Positions 7,626-17,099 of a DNA stretch of 64,000 bases are shown one piece after another. The notes under the pieces are model-generated. The model saw only the letters and a program-made list of their open reading frames with translations, made no database searches and was not told the DNA's origin. The stretch spans positions 186,001-250,000 of the forward strand of contig CAKZGE010000001.1 in NCBI GenBank assembly GCA_936914845.1. Reading direction: 5' to 3'. The translations under genes and the position numbers were made by a program. The DNA is from an uncultured Chloracidobacterium sp. GTDB lineage: Bacteria > Acidobacteriota > Blastocatellia > Pyrinomonadales > Pyrinomonadaceae. How positions within the stretch are numbered: position 1 is the stretch's first letter; each line of letters opens with the position of its first letter.

Positions 7626-8051
7626 ATGAAATTTGAACATACCGCGACCTTCATGCTCTCAAAGATCTCGATCGCCCACCGGAATCTGCTTGAACGGGCG
7701 ATGAAGGAGGTCGGGCTGCACAGCGGTCAAACCTTCACGCTTTTGGAATTATGGAGAGAGGATGGTCAGCGTCAAACCGACCTCGCCGAGAACATGCAGG
7801 TGTCCGCTCCGACGATCAATAAGATATTGGTCGGACTTCTTGAGATCGGATTGGTTACGCGTTCTCGCATTGATGGTGATCTACGCTCGACCCGCATATT
7901 CTTGACCGACGAAGGCAAAGCGATCAGGGCTTCTGTAGAAACCCAGTGGATCGAACTCGAAACTCATGTTCTTGCCCGGCTGACAGAAACAGAAAGTCTG
8001 ATACTGCGGCAATTGCTGCAGAAATTGCTTGGGCAAACCGAGGACGAATAG
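7626..8051 (+). CDS. MarR-family transcriptional regulator
   Basis: The 141-residue winged-helix protein shows helix-turn-helix QTDLAENMQVSAPTINKILVGLLEIGLV, then the wing RSRIDGDLRSTRIFLTDEGKAI, in the usual MarR order with flanking dimerisation helices. MarR dimers bind palindromes and usually repress their own gene and a neighbour until a ligand binds. The ATG at 7626 has the site AGGAG 8 bases upstream. The regulator is preceded by the 22-bp operator array, pointing to autoregulation, and is followed 34 bases later by a UspA gene that may be in the same transcript. Confidence 0.92.
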   Translation: MKFEHTATFMLSKISIAHRNLLERAMKEVGLHSGQTFTLLELWREDGQRQTDLAENMQVSAPTINKILVGLLEIGLVTRSRIDGDLRSTRIFLTDEGKAIRASVETQWIELETHVLARLTETESLILRQLLQKLLGQTEDE

Positions 8052-8085
8052 GTATGATAGCTTGTATATTGCGAGGTGAAATAAG

Positions 8086-8547
8086 ATGAAGATCCTTTTA
8101 GCAACCGATGGCACCCCGGAGAGTTCGGCCGCCGTCGAGTCCATCAATAAGCTTGCCCTTTCGGCGGGCGACGAGATCAAGGTCGTGTGCATAGTAGATA
8201 TGGCCCTGCCGCTGACGGTGGATATCTACGGTGGTTTTGTGCCTGACACCGCCGAATTGGAAAATACTGCCAAAGAAAATGCCCGAAAGGTCGTTGAGAC
8301 GACCGCAGAAACATTGAAAAATTCGACCGGGGCCAAGGGAGTGGTCGTTTCTTCTGAACTATTGTTCGGCTCACCCGACCGGCGGATAGTAGAAAGCGCC
8401 GAAGATTGGGGAGCAGATCTGATAATAGTGGGTTCACACGGATATGGACGCTGGGAACGAATGCTGCTCGGTTCGGTGTCAGATTCCGTTATCAGACACG
8501 CTCCATGCTCTGTTTTGGTCGTACGTAATAGAAAGGAAGAAGATTAA
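8086..8547 (+). CDS. Universal stress protein, UspA family
   Basis: The 153-residue product is a single Usp domain. It starts MKILLATDGTPESSAAV and ends with the ATP-binding motif G-x2-G-x9-G-S within GSHGYGRWERMLLGSVSD, then HAPCSVLVV. The intact glycine motif suggests an ATP-binding type. Usp proteins are cytoplasmic dimers induced in stress or stationary phase. GAGGTG lies upstream of the ATG. It follows the MarR gene on the same strand and may be under the same operators. Confidence 0.92.
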   Translation: MKILLATDGTPESSAAVESINKLALSAGDEIKVVCIVDMALPLTVDIYGGFVPDTAELENTAKENARKVVETTAETLKNSTGAKGVVVSSELLFGSPDRRIVESAEDWGADLIIVGSHGYGRWERMLLGSVSDSVIRHAPCSVLVVRNRKEED

Positions 8548-8548
8548 G

Positions 8549-9268
8549 CTACCAGATGGTCGGCATTACGCCGCGGACCACAAATCCAAGCGGCATCCTG
8601 CGCGGCATTTGAGTGGCGGGCATCGAAAGCTGCCATTCGCTTTGTGATGTTTCGGTCATCTTAGCCACCACCTCCAGCCAGGTCATGCCGTCCTGCAGCA
8701 GAACCATTTTCTGGTCGAGCAACCCGGCCGCAACACCAGTCGGCCGACGCGTGATCAATGTCTGTTGGCCTCGATTTAACGACGCGGTTATATTGAGCAC
8801 ATCGAGGGTTTCCGCGATATTTGAATAAAGGTCGCCCGTCGTTCGATCGACCGACAACGTACCCCGCACAGCAAGGTCCTGTTCGTGATATACCTTCAGC
8901 CGCAGATGTTCCGGTGCCCCGCGGTGACGCAGCTTCAACCGGCAGACGATATTCGGACGGCATATCCATCCTGGGCCATTGCTCGTTGTAAAATCGAAGT
9001 AATCAAGATCCTTGGGCGTGATCAGGATGAACTTATTGCTCCAAAACCGTTCACACTGGAGAAAGGCTTGATGCAGCGCATCTTTTTGGCGTTGGTCCCA
9101 TTCATTGGGGAATGCAAAATTTTGGGTGTAGTTGACGGTAAGCGTCAACACAGCGTTCTCGCTGGGATCATTCCCGGACGGCAAGGACAACTCCGCATCG
9201 AACTCATCGAAGCTCATTGAGGAGGCAAATGCCTGTCCATTCTTTTTTGTGGAGCTGATCAATTTCAT
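8549..9268 (-). CDS. Hypothetical protein
   Basis: The 239-residue product has no signal peptide or membrane segment. It contains TLTVNYTQNFAFPNEWDQRQK, LQCERFWSNKFILITPKDLDYFDFT and KLRHRGAPEHLRLKVYHEQ, which look like mixed alpha/beta folding. I do not recognise the family. The stop lies one base after the UspA stop in a convergent arrangement. The reading frame is long, avoids stops in the right frame, and has normal codon use for this window, so it is probably real. No function is proposed. Confidence 0.68.
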   Translation of the reverse strand: MKLISSTKKNGQAFASSMSFDEFDAELSLPSGNDPSENAVLTLTVNYTQNFAFPNEWDQRQKDALHQAFLQCERFWSNKFILITPKDLDYFDFTTSNGPGWICRPNIVCRLKLRHRGAPEHLRLKVYHEQDLAVRGTLSVDRTTGDLYSNIAETLDVLNITASLNRGQQTLITRRPTGVAAGLLDQKMVLLQDGMTWLEVVAKMTETSQSEWQLSMPATQMPRRMPLGFVVRGVMPTIW

Positions 9269-9362
9269 CGAGATACAATGGTCTTAACGAAAAGACGATA
9301 CTATATCCCCATTTTGCATACTTTTGGCACATTTTGAAAGTCTTATTGCTGGATCAGTGAAA

Positions 9363-9836
9363 ATGAACGACATGATCTCGGTAAATTCATATTCCTTCCA
9401 CGGCGAACTGCGAAAAAGCTGGCAGGCCGAATTGGTGATGCAAACTGCTGAAAAGATTGAACTAACGGGGCTTTTTGACCGAGATATCCGGCACAATGAG
9501 CTCGGCCTGATACGCAAAAACACTATTTCAAGGGAATATTATTGGTTCGCGAAGAATTACAATCTGTTCTGTTTCTTTGAACCGAACGGTATATTCCGCA
9601 ATCTCTATTTCAACATTTCCTTACCGCCAAAATTGCTCGGCAGGAAATTGGAGTACATCGATCTGGACATCGATGTAGTGGTTTGGCCGGACAAGAGCCA
9701 TACTGTGCTCGATCTGGATGAATTCGAGGCCAATGACTATCCGGAGAATATCAGAACAACGGCATTTGCAGCACTTGCGGACGTTTTAAGCGACATTGAA
9801 AGCGGCAGATATGAATTACCGCGGCTGAATCCTTAA
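9363..9836 (+). CDS. DUF402-domain protein
   Basis: The 157-residue product carries the DUF402 pattern: REYYWFAKNYNLFCFFEPNG, then FNISLPPKL and the acidic block YIDLDIDVVVWPDKSHTVLDLDEFEAN. Members such as NtdP are metal-dependent nucleoside di/triphosphate phosphatases and FomD hydrolyses a cytidylylated substrate; the conserved Asp/Glu block binds the metal ions. I start at ATG 9363, since the upstream extension begins with a TTG and has no family match. Its last 21 bases overlap the convergent FHA gene. The substrate is unknown. Confidence 0.75.
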   Translation: MNDMISVNSYSFHGELRKSWQAELVMQTAEKIELTGLFDRDIRHNELGLIRKNTISREYYWFAKNYNLFCFFEPNGIFRNLYFNISLPPKLLGRKLEYIDLDIDVVVWPDKSHTVLDLDEFEANDYPENIRTTAFAALADVLSDIESGRYELPRLNP

Positions 9837-10784
9837 AGTATAGCTGCAGATCACCAAACTAACGCCCGGATTGAGCACAATGCGTTGACCGTTTGGCAAT
9901 TCGACATTGTTTATAGTGGCAGCATTGCGACCTTCGTTAACGGCCCAATAACGTCCACTGCCATCGGTGGAGATGGTCAAATGGCGGCGGCTGATCTCCG
10001 GATCGCCAGCCAGAGTAATATCGACCGGCTTTGAGCGCGAACCGCGACCGACAACGATCTCTGTGTTGTAGATCGGCACCACATTTTGCCGGACACCGTT
10101 TAACCACACCTCAAGGCGATAGATTTCGGTCGGTCGATGACGAACGCTGGTTGCGTCTTCGCCTTCGGAACTGATCGCGGGCTTTTGTATCTGTTGCCCC
10201 GATCGATCGACCACATAGGTTTGCAGGGGCGACGGTCGCGGCTGAGCCGTAAAATTCGGCGGCGGCGGAGCATATGGAACTGTCGGCGGCGGCGCGTCCG
10301 CGGACTTCGGCACCTCCGGTTTCGCAGCGGCGGATGCCGGGCGTGACAGCACACCGGTCTTGTTGCTCGAAGATTCTTCCCAACTATGCTGGATGCGTAT
10401 ATCCCCTTTTTCAAGGGTTCCGTCTATTCGCAATTCCAACACAAAAGATCTCGTTTCAAGCTTCTTTTTACCTGCTATTTCTTTGGCTCGCTCAGCCAAT
10501 ATGTGGTACAGCCCTTGTTCTAACCCACGCCTTTTGACACCCTGCCATTCCTTGTCATCCTCATTGCTGAGAAAGATCATATATTCGCTTGGAATGATCG
10601 TCGTACCCTGCGGCAGCGGCACCATTTCATTCTGCATGACCGCTTCGACGGCCCGTGCTATCTTGACGATAAATTCTTCGGCCTGGCTCCGCGGCTTTAC
10701 CTGAGCATCGCGTGCAGCGTTTTCAAGCACCAATTCAGCGGTCTCGCCGTCTATCCATCTTCTAACTTTGTCCAATACGCTCAA
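9816..10784 (-). CDS. DUF3662 + FHA domain protein (FhaA-like)
   Basis: Residues 1-115 form a DUF3662-type domain (VLDKVRRWIDGET, VPLPQGTTIIPSEYMIFLS), followed by a Pro/Ala-rich linker (about 135-215) and a C-terminal FHA domain at about 225-322 (VVGRGSRSKPVDITL, EISRRHLTIS). The FHA recognises phosphothreonine. Domain order matches mycobacterial FhaA, which binds phosphorylated MviN in cell-wall synthesis. It starts with a TTG at 10784, following the kinase gene by 27 bases, so kinase and reader are probably co-expressed. The 3' end overlaps the DUF402 gene by 21 bases. Confidence 0.87.
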   Translation of the reverse strand: MSVLDKVRRWIDGETAELVLENAARDAQVKPRSQAEEFIVKIARAVEAVMQNEMVPLPQGTTIIPSEYMIFLSNEDDKEWQGVKRRGLEQGLYHILAERAKEIAGKKKLETRSFVLELRIDGTLEKGDIRIQHSWEESSSNKTGVLSRPASAAAKPEVPKSADAPPPTVPYAPPPPNFTAQPRPSPLQTYVVDRSGQQIQKPAISSEGEDATSVRHRPTEIYRLEVWLNGVRQNVVPIYNTEIVVGRGSRSKPVDITLAGDPEISRRHLTISTDGSGRYWAVNEGRNAATINNVELPNGQRIVLNPGVSLVICSYTLRIQPR

Positions 10785-10811
10785 ATCAAAAACCCCACTT
10801 AACCAATTTCG

Positions 10812-12293
10812 CTAATTATCCAGATCGACATATTTACCGTTCAACCAACCTCGCGTGCCCGATGGCGAATCGGGACGTTCTCTTCCTTGCTCAATGATAT
10901 CAACTTGATACCAGTTATTTTGCACTTTTACAATGCGAACCCTCGAATTTTTAGTAACGACGCCGATAGGGTCGTTGTCTAGGCTCGGTGCGGGCCGCAA
11001 ATTAATATCCGTGTTAGCCTTGCCGGTCTTGGTCGAAAAGATCGAAGCAATGTCCGGAAAATTGCTTCGAATATATGCTTGGGTAGCATAAAGGCCCCCG
11101 ATCAACATCAGTAAAAATATCCCGAAAGCCATTAGCCGCGGCCATAACTTTCTTTGTTTTCTTTGTTTAGATCGCTTAACTTCATGTTCCAGATCAACTT
11201 GTATAACATCATTAACAGACCGCCCAAGCTCCGCATCCATATTTGATCCCGGCGGAGGAACGTATTGTCGCTGCTCGATCAGCGGAAAGCGGAGCTTTAG
11301 ATCCCGCGACGTATCAAATTTCGGCCGTTGTGGAGAGACCGGCGAAAAGCCGCGCGACACCCTCGGTTGCGGCGTTTCACTAAACGATGGCCGAACGCTG
11401 GTCACGGTTTCCGGCCGGAGGATCTCTCGACGAAATTCAGTCAGGTCGTTCCAAAAGGAAGCCACAGTCTGCTGCCGCTGTTGTGGATCATCCGACGTAG
11501 CCTTTTGCAATACCTCAAGTAATGCATCAGCCCAAGGTTCTTCTCGAATGTGCAGCGGCAAAGCGGTTATTTGGCTATTTGCGTAAAACCTGGGAGCTTC
11601 TCCGGTGATCAATGTATAGACGGTCTTCGCGAGCGAATAGATATCAGCCGCCGGCGTCAATTGAGCCGAAGAAGCACTTGCGGCCGAGTTGAGCGGGCTG
11701 TGTTCCGGGGCCGCATATATGTTTGTCCCCACGCGAGTTATAGGAGCATCCGATTGATGCACTCGAGCGACGCCGAAATCCGCGATCTTGACAGTCAATT
11801 TGTCCTTTGTCAGCAATAGATTCTGGGGCTTGATGTCGCGATGTATAATCCCCTTTTCGTGGGCGTGTGCCAATCCGGAACAAACTTGCTCAATGTACTG
11901 CAGCGAACTTTCGAGCGTCAAACTTTTTTCACGCATCGCCTTTTGGAGATCTCCGCCTTCGAGATACTCAAGGACCAGATAGTGAAAAAGCATTCCTTTC
12001 AGGTCCCGTGCCGTTCCGTGGCCCAAACGGCTGATAATGTTCGGATGCCGCACACGGTCGAGAGCGATCGCTTCGTTTTGAAAATTTTCAACAAGTGTTC
12101 GCTCAAGGTCATGGTCCAAGTCGTCCTGTAAAAAGACATTCAGAGCTTTGATGACCACAAATTTATGCGGCGATTGGGGCGATGCCAACGTGTCGCGAGC
12201 GACAAAGATCTCCGCATAGCTACCGCGGCCGAGCCGTTCAAGCACGTCGTATCTTTTGTCTAATCTGCTATTTACAAGCGAAAGTTCTTTCAA
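10812..12293 (-). CDS. Membrane Ser/Thr protein kinase with extracytoplasmic SH3-like domain
   Basis: A complete Hanks-type kinase domain occupies residues 15-290: glycine loop LGRGSYAEIFVA, Lys49 in VVIKAL, HRDIKPQN at 151-158, and DFG at 172-174. A basic stretch (KRSKQRKQRKLW) precedes one transmembrane helix (about 388-408). The tail of about 85 residues outside the membrane ends in a bacterial SH3-like domain (NINLRPAPSLDND, NNWYQVDI, GWLNGKYVDL), which may sense cell-wall material, in place of the PASTA repeats used elsewhere. The start is a TTG at 12293 with no better alternative. It likely phosphorylates targets read by the FHA protein that follows it. Confidence 0.92.
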   Translation of the reverse strand: MKELSLVNSRLDKRYDVLERLGRGSYAEIFVARDTLASPQSPHKFVVIKALNVFLQDDLDHDLERTLVENFQNEAIALDRVRHPNIISRLGHGTARDLKGMLFHYLVLEYLEGGDLQKAMREKSLTLESSLQYIEQVCSGLAHAHEKGIIHRDIKPQNLLLTKDKLTVKIADFGVARVHQSDAPITRVGTNIYAAPEHSPLNSAASASSAQLTPAADIYSLAKTVYTLITGEAPRFYANSQITALPLHIREEPWADALLEVLQKATSDDPQQRQQTVASFWNDLTEFRREILRPETVTSVRPSFSETPQPRVSRGFSPVSPQRPKFDTSRDLKLRFPLIEQRQYVPPPGSNMDAELGRSVNDVIQVDLEHEVKRSKQRKQRKLWPRLMAFGIFLLMLIGGLYATQAYIRSNFPDIASIFSTKTGKANTDINLRPAPSLDNDPIGVVTKNSRVRIVKVQNNWYQVDIIEQGRERPDSPSGTRGWLNGKYVDLDN

Positions 12294-12373
12294 TACTTTA
12301 TATCTGCCATCGAAAACAATGACCGTTATGCATTACGACATTATAAAGGGAAAGTTCGCAAAAGCCATATCGC

Positions 12374-12402
12374 AAAAAGGCCCGCACGCGAGCGCACGGG
12401 CC
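12374..12402 (-). terminator. Intrinsic terminator of the minor-pilin operon
   Basis: Read on the minus strand, a GC-rich hairpin with GGCCCG and CGGGCC as outer arms is followed directly by TTTTTG. It lies 26 bases after the stop of the pilX-like gene and is oriented to end that operon. Confidence 0.78.
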
Positions 12403-12428
12403 ATTGAAGCATTGATAGCAAAACCCAA

Positions 12429-15383
12429 CTAATTCAATCGCTGGAAACCGGTCAGCTGCACGGCCTGGAAGAAAGGAGTTCCGGGCGGCAGACGATTCGG
12501 ATCTAAGAACGATGTGTCGAAGATCCAGTTACGATTGGGCGGTGAATAGACCTTGCCGTCGTTCTTGAAGGCTCCGTTGCTATTCTGGGCGTTGTACAGA
12601 TTGATGATCGAACCTGCGTAGTTCATCTTGATATTCGACCAATTCTCCAGAAAGCGCTTGAAGTTGTGTACGCCGCCGGAAAGGTTCGGATCGCCGCCGC
12701 CCTGATTGATCGAATTCAAAAAGCTTGATCTCGAATCACCCGCGATCATGGCGAAGCGGACAGTGGTTTCCATTGCCGTCTGCGAAGTGTACGGCGTATT
12801 GAAGCTTTGGCCGTCGTTCCACCTTCTCGACAGGATAGTAACGGCATCCGCAGCGATCGAAGCCGGAATGTGGTCCTGAGTGTTGATCGGGCGATAGTCT
12901 TCGGGCGGCGTCGGATTTGAACTGCCAACGATGTTGGTCGCATTATAGTTTCCGAGTACATAGACCCCGTTTTCGGACGCCACCGTAAATCCTTTCGTGT
13001 TGGCGGGCGTTGCGGAATCATATCGTCCCGGCAGAACCGTACCGTTCATCAATCTGAAGGTGCGGCGGAAGTAGCGATGGTCATACGACGCAGCGATCTC
13101 GGGGATGACTTGAGCGCTGTTCCAGATCGCCATGGTAGTATCAGTCGGCAACAAATTTGGGAACACGCTTCCTAAGTATTTGGCTCCTTCAAAACCATCA
13201 AAATTCGGCATTCCGTCGTAATAATCCTTTTCCAGGATACCATTGCCATTGACGTCTTCTCCGGGTTCAAGCGTGCCGTTATTCCCAAGCACATCCTCCA
13301 TATCGAATTGACCGTCAAAATCCTTATCACCTCGGCGATCGGACAGATAAAGCACCCAACCATTCGCCTGCGGGATGTCGTTTGATGTCAAGGTGTGTCC
13401 GGCCGCAGTGGCAAACGGGGTTCCGGAGGGAAATCTTCCATTAAAATCGCCGTTAAGGAATTTTCTTAAGTTTGCGACATCCACATCGACCACACTCATC
13501 ACACCGTTCCATGGCACTTTAGTGTTGTTTCCCGTGCCGTAGTTGGTTCCGGTATTCATTCCCGCATTGTAAATTCCTTCGCGCGAATCGAACATATTGA
13601 TCGGAAAAGCCGCAACCCAACTGCGATTGGCGAGCTTTCCTGCGGTTCCATCATCCTTGACCTGAGCTCTGATCAGGTGGCTGGGATTGTCTCCGATCTC
13701 ACCGCGAAACATTCCCGAGTTCAGAACTGCAGGCAAATAGCCGGATGTAGTTCCCGTTCTGGCCAAGACATAGTTGTAAACTGCCGTTATCGACGTGGAA
13801 TCGATGGTTCGGGTCTGGGTAATATTGGATTTTAAGTAAGAATTTAACGTCGACGGAACGGCCTTGTCCCCGAAAATAAAGCGTTGAAGCTTTAGAACGG
13901 ATCGACTGTCATTCGTGCCGTACCCGTCAATACAAAACCTTTCAGTTCCGCTGCACCATTGCGGCGATTCTTCGGTCACGCCGAGGCTGAGGATCTCCTT
14001 GGTAATGTCCATGGATGTGACCGTGCTGGTCGTAGCATCGAAACCGACCGCCTCAACTTTGATCCACTGTTCGTTTCCGGTGTATGGATAGAAGCGGTTG
14101 CCATTAAGCCTCGTGGCGGTATAATCCGTCATTTTGTTTGCGGGAAGGCCGGGATCATAACCGCGAACTCCGGCGTCCGTGCCCGGGGTTCCGTCCGCCC
14201 TGCCGTTAAGTATCACTCCGCAAGGAGTAGCAACGGCGGCTCCGCTTGGTGTCGCACATCCCGGAAGCTTTGCTTTACTGTCTGCAAGCGAAACTCTTAT
14301 CCCCGGTTTATTGTAATATCGCTCCTTCTTCGCGACCTCGGGGTCTTTGGTCGAAGAATTTACGGGCAATGCAACCTCTCCGGCTTCCAGAGTGCCGTTT
14401 TCGTTGATATCAGAACTGGCGAGGTCGCCGACTTCTTTGCCTCGCTTAATCATTTCAATGTAGGTGCCGGTCTTTTTGATAGGCAGATCAAGTCGCGGTT
14501 GGTTCGATTTCAGGTTGCCTTGAAAAGACTTTTGCACATTCGGCCAGTCTGTGTTGTCGTTGACGGGCGGAAGGTCCGGATCATTGGGCGACGTGAATAC
14601 GTGCGGGGTGCCGGGCTTGGTTTTCAAAACACTGCCGTCGAGCCGAGCCAATTTCTTGAAAGCACCATCAGCTTTTTTGATGAAAACGTTGTCGCTCCAA
14701 GTATATTGGCCGTTTCTGCCGGTGTCGGTAAATATTTCGCCTTGTGCCGTAACCTTTGACGAAAAATAGAGTCCGGTATTCGCCATCAGAAACAGATTGG
14801 CGTTCGAATGGACTCTGCCGCCGAAATCAAACTTCGGCCCCGGGTGGAATTCTAGATTATCGTCGTAAAAAATACCGAACTGAAAGATCGGGATGCGGTC
14901 ATTGAAAAATCGCCGCGTCAAAGCGACCTGTACGCCCGTCGCTTTGTGGGTAACTGTCGCCCTGATCTCCCATTCGTCGCGAGTGGAACTTAGGCCTTGG
15001 AAATCACCGCCCGTCATTACCACCTGTTGGGCATTTTGCGACTGATGGATATTTTGCACAATATCATAATCATCGAACCCAGGCGGCAAATTGGTCATGA
15101 TATTAGATAGGTCGCTCGGCTCCGCATTAAGTTTTATATCAAAAACTTTTTTGAAATTGCGTGTCATGTATTCCAAGCTTGCATGAGCAACTTCAAAAGC
15201 TCGCGATTCTGCGGCATCGTTCGCCGCTGATATGGTCTCGCTCGTCGTTCGCGTTACCGCCAGGGCGACAAAGCCCAGCAATAGAACCATTATCAGAAGT
15301 GCAATAACGATGGCCGAGCCTTTTTCGCCGGCCTCATCAGACGTCACCTTATTTGCGATATTTTTATTGTCGATCGTTTTCAT
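12429..15383 (-). CDS. Large PilX-like type IV pilus assembly protein
   Basis: The protein is 984 residues from ATG 15383, which has GAGGTG ideally placed upstream; a longer start at 15413 is unlikely. The N-terminus (KGSAIVIALLIMVLLLGFVALAV) is a PilX-type membrane helix, lacking the GF-x3-E prepilin site. Known PilX proteins are much shorter, so most of this protein is an added exported part rich in Asn/Gly/Asp. It contains acidic loops resembling calcium sites (DKDFDGQFDMED, EDVNGNGILEKD, DINENGTLEAGE). It is last in an operon of fimT/pilV/pilW-like genes. No pilY1 is in the window, and this protein may fill that role. Confidence 0.8.
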   Translation of the reverse strand: MKTIDNKNIANKVTSDEAGEKGSAIVIALLIMVLLLGFVALAVTRTTSETISAANDAAESRAFEVAHASLEYMTRNFKKVFDIKLNAEPSDLSNIMTNLPPGFDDYDIVQNIHQSQNAQQVVMTGGDFQGLSSTRDEWEIRATVTHKATGVQVALTRRFFNDRIPIFQFGIFYDDNLEFHPGPKFDFGGRVHSNANLFLMANTGLYFSSKVTAQGEIFTDTGRNGQYTWSDNVFIKKADGAFKKLARLDGSVLKTKPGTPHVFTSPNDPDLPPVNDNTDWPNVQKSFQGNLKSNQPRLDLPIKKTGTYIEMIKRGKEVGDLASSDINENGTLEAGEVALPVNSSTKDPEVAKKERYYNKPGIRVSLADSKAKLPGCATPSGAAVATPCGVILNGRADGTPGTDAGVRGYDPGLPANKMTDYTATRLNGNRFYPYTGNEQWIKVEAVGFDATTSTVTSMDITKEILSLGVTEESPQWCSGTERFCIDGYGTNDSRSVLKLQRFIFGDKAVPSTLNSYLKSNITQTRTIDSTSITAVYNYVLARTGTTSGYLPAVLNSGMFRGEIGDNPSHLIRAQVKDDGTAGKLANRSWVAAFPINMFDSREGIYNAGMNTGTNYGTGNNTKVPWNGVMSVVDVDVANLRKFLNGDFNGRFPSGTPFATAAGHTLTSNDIPQANGWVLYLSDRRGDKDFDGQFDMEDVLGNNGTLEPGEDVNGNGILEKDYYDGMPNFDGFEGAKYLGSVFPNLLPTDTTMAIWNSAQVIPEIAASYDHRYFRRTFRLMNGTVLPGRYDSATPANTKGFTVASENGVYVLGNYNATNIVGSSNPTPPEDYRPINTQDHIPASIAADAVTILSRRWNDGQSFNTPYTSQTAMETTVRFAMIAGDSRSSFLNSINQGGGDPNLSGGVHNFKRFLENWSNIKMNYAGSIINLYNAQNSNGAFKNDGKVYSPPNRNWIFDTSFLDPNRLPPGTPFFQAVQLTGFQRLN

Positions 15384-15399
15384 ATCTACACCTCGCGGC

Positions 15400-16488
15400 C
15401 TAGCCGGCATCATAGCCCATGTTTCGTGTGCTGAATGTTGCAGTCAACGGTATTGTTTGACGAATTCCCATCTGTTCGTCATTTTCGGTTGCCTGCACCT
15501 TGAGATTGACCACGATCTGTCGAATCTCGTTGTAATTTTCCATGTTCTCGTAACCGGGAGCTCCGGGATTTTCGGTTACCGTCCCGTCTTTCAAGACGAA
15601 TTTGAATTGCAGATCTTCTACGTTGTATGCGATCGGGCGTTCGACGATCTGTTCCGCGGCGGTGGCATCTCTGTTATTGCCGTAGCTGATGCGAACGAGC
15701 GTTCCGTCCTGTTTGACCTTGTAGCTGACCAAAAAGAACCGTTTCAGCGAAGCGTTGTATGTCGTGCAATTCTCCGGCGGCGGGTCGCCTTCATCAACGG
15801 GCGGACATTTCTTAAGCAGTGTACCTGCCTGGCCCGTACCATTGAAGGGCTGGTTAATGCCCAATGGGTCGCCGACCGCAGCGTCTATATAGTTCGCACC
15901 CTTTCCGGTAGCCATTATCGCTACCTGCGATGTATCCGATTCAATAAGATACAGATCGTACGGGCGGATCGGGTCTGCCTCGGTCGCCCCGACCGTTTGC
16001 AGTCGGACCGTGGAACTGGTCGAGCCGGCTCCGACGCTCTGTAACGCGATGGTTTTGCCCGAATTGAATTCCATATCGCGGAAAGCGAATGTTATGACAT
16101 CTGTTCTGGTGCCCGGCACTTGCGTCAGATCGTTTGTAAAAACGTTGTCGCCCATAAATACCCCGGAAAGGATGTCTCGATTTACGTTGGCGTCCGGAAT
16201 GCCGAGGTCGAACCTGGTAGAAAGAAAATTATCAGGCACAACGGCGCCATTTGTGTTAAAGCTCAATCCGGCGTTCAATGCGTCACGACCGATCATGTGC
16301 ACTCCAACACGGGCATTCTTTAATATGTCCGACCTCCGGCTTGATCGATTGCGGTCAATACGGCCAACCTGCATCAAGCCCCATATCGTGCCCGTCACCA
16401 TCAAGAAGATAACAAGGGTCACCATCAATTCGATCAGTGAAAATCCCGATTCGGTTGAACGCAGCTTGTTCATAGTTACTTTCTTCAT
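15400..16488 (-). CDS. PilW-like minor pilin
   Basis: The 362-residue product has a class III prepilin signal: a short basic leader, SGFSLIELMVTLVIFLMV with cleavage after Gly and Glu at mature position 5, then a hydrophobic helix. The remainder is an exported globular domain with a long beta-rich region, as in PilW, which helps start pilus assembly. It lies between the PilV-like and PilX-like genes with an 8-base gap upstream. Start choice between 16488 and 16473 is open. Cleavage would be by a PilD-type peptidase not seen here. Confidence 0.85.
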   Translation of the reverse strand: MKKVTMNKLRSTESGFSLIELMVTLVIFLMVTGTIWGLMQVGRIDRNRSSRRSDILKNARVGVHMIGRDALNAGLSFNTNGAVVPDNFLSTRFDLGIPDANVNRDILSGVFMGDNVFTNDLTQVPGTRTDVITFAFRDMEFNSGKTIALQSVGAGSTSSTVRLQTVGATEADPIRPYDLYLIESDTSQVAIMATGKGANYIDAAVGDPLGINQPFNGTGQAGTLLKKCPPVDEGDPPPENCTTYNASLKRFFLVSYKVKQDGTLVRISYGNNRDATAAEQIVERPIAYNVEDLQFKFVLKDGTVTENPGAPGYENMENYNEIRQIVVNLKVQATENDEQMGIRQTIPLTATFSTRNMGYDAG

Positions 16489-16496
16489 AGCTCTCG

Positions 16497-17084
16497 TTAT
16501 TCCTTAAAGTTGGTTATCATCGTGGACATTTTCTCTTCTCTGAGATTGCCGTTGACAGAAAATTGCACACGAACATCGATCCTTCTTTGCCCTATGCGGT
16601 AGGTTGGAAACGGTCTCTCCGGATCATCCACGTCCGTAATTACCACTTCCCGGAGAAATCCTTCTACCACTTCGCTATTGTTTGGCGGTGAGGGCGGAAC
16701 CACACAAGCACTCGACGCCGGACATGCGTCATCGGCAGTTCCGGCCACTCCGTCGCCGCCGCTGTCTTGCCTGATCGGCCTCCAGCCCGAAAGGAAAACA
16801 CCGCTTATGGTCACGGATGGGTTATCCGGATGCGGCAGCGTCGGCGCACTATCATTTCTGATCGAATCAAAATGAAATTTCTGGATCTCTTTAGCGGACA
16901 CGATCGATTCAAGCGTTGAAACCACGATCTGCTTCGCCGTCGTGCGCTTTTCCGATTCATAGGAACGCATTAGACTGGCCGTTAATGCCGAAAGCATAGC
17001 CAAAATACCGACCGTCAATATAACGATCGCGATCAAAAGCTCTATGTAGGTAAAGCCTGCCTGTCTTCTGTCTGTTTTGCTCAT
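16497..17084 (-). CDS. PilV-like minor pilin
   Basis: The 195-residue product starts with MSKTDRRQAGFTYIELLIAI, a clear prepilin site with Glu5 and the hydrophobic helix VILTVGILAMLSALTA typical of PilV. I chose the ATG at 17084, because AGGAGAG lies at the right distance; the GTG at 17099 would place that site inside the gene. The mature domain carries ETTAKQIV-type and beta-strand sequences. It belongs to the tip-complex group of minor pilins and is read with its neighbours as one transcript. Confidence 0.86.
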   Translation of the reverse strand: MSKTDRRQAGFTYIELLIAIVILTVGILAMLSALTASLMRSYESEKRTTAKQIVVSTLESIVSAKEIQKFHFDSIRNDSAPTLPHPDNPSVTISGVFLSGWRPIRQDSGGDGVAGTADDACPASSACVVPPSPPNNSEVVEGFLREVVITDVDDPERPFPTYRIGQRRIDVRVQFSVNGNLREEKMSTMITNFKE

Positions 17085-17099
17085 AACGCTCTCCTGCAC

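Noticed and set aside
13959..14759. Long plus-strand reading frame of 266 codons
   Set aside because: It lies wholly antisense within the pilX-like gene, and its product shows Arg/Gly/Val-rich shadow composition with no motif.
15232..16044. Plus-strand reading frame of 270 codons
   Set aside because: It runs antisense over the pilW and pilX-like genes, which have clear prepilin features in their own frames.
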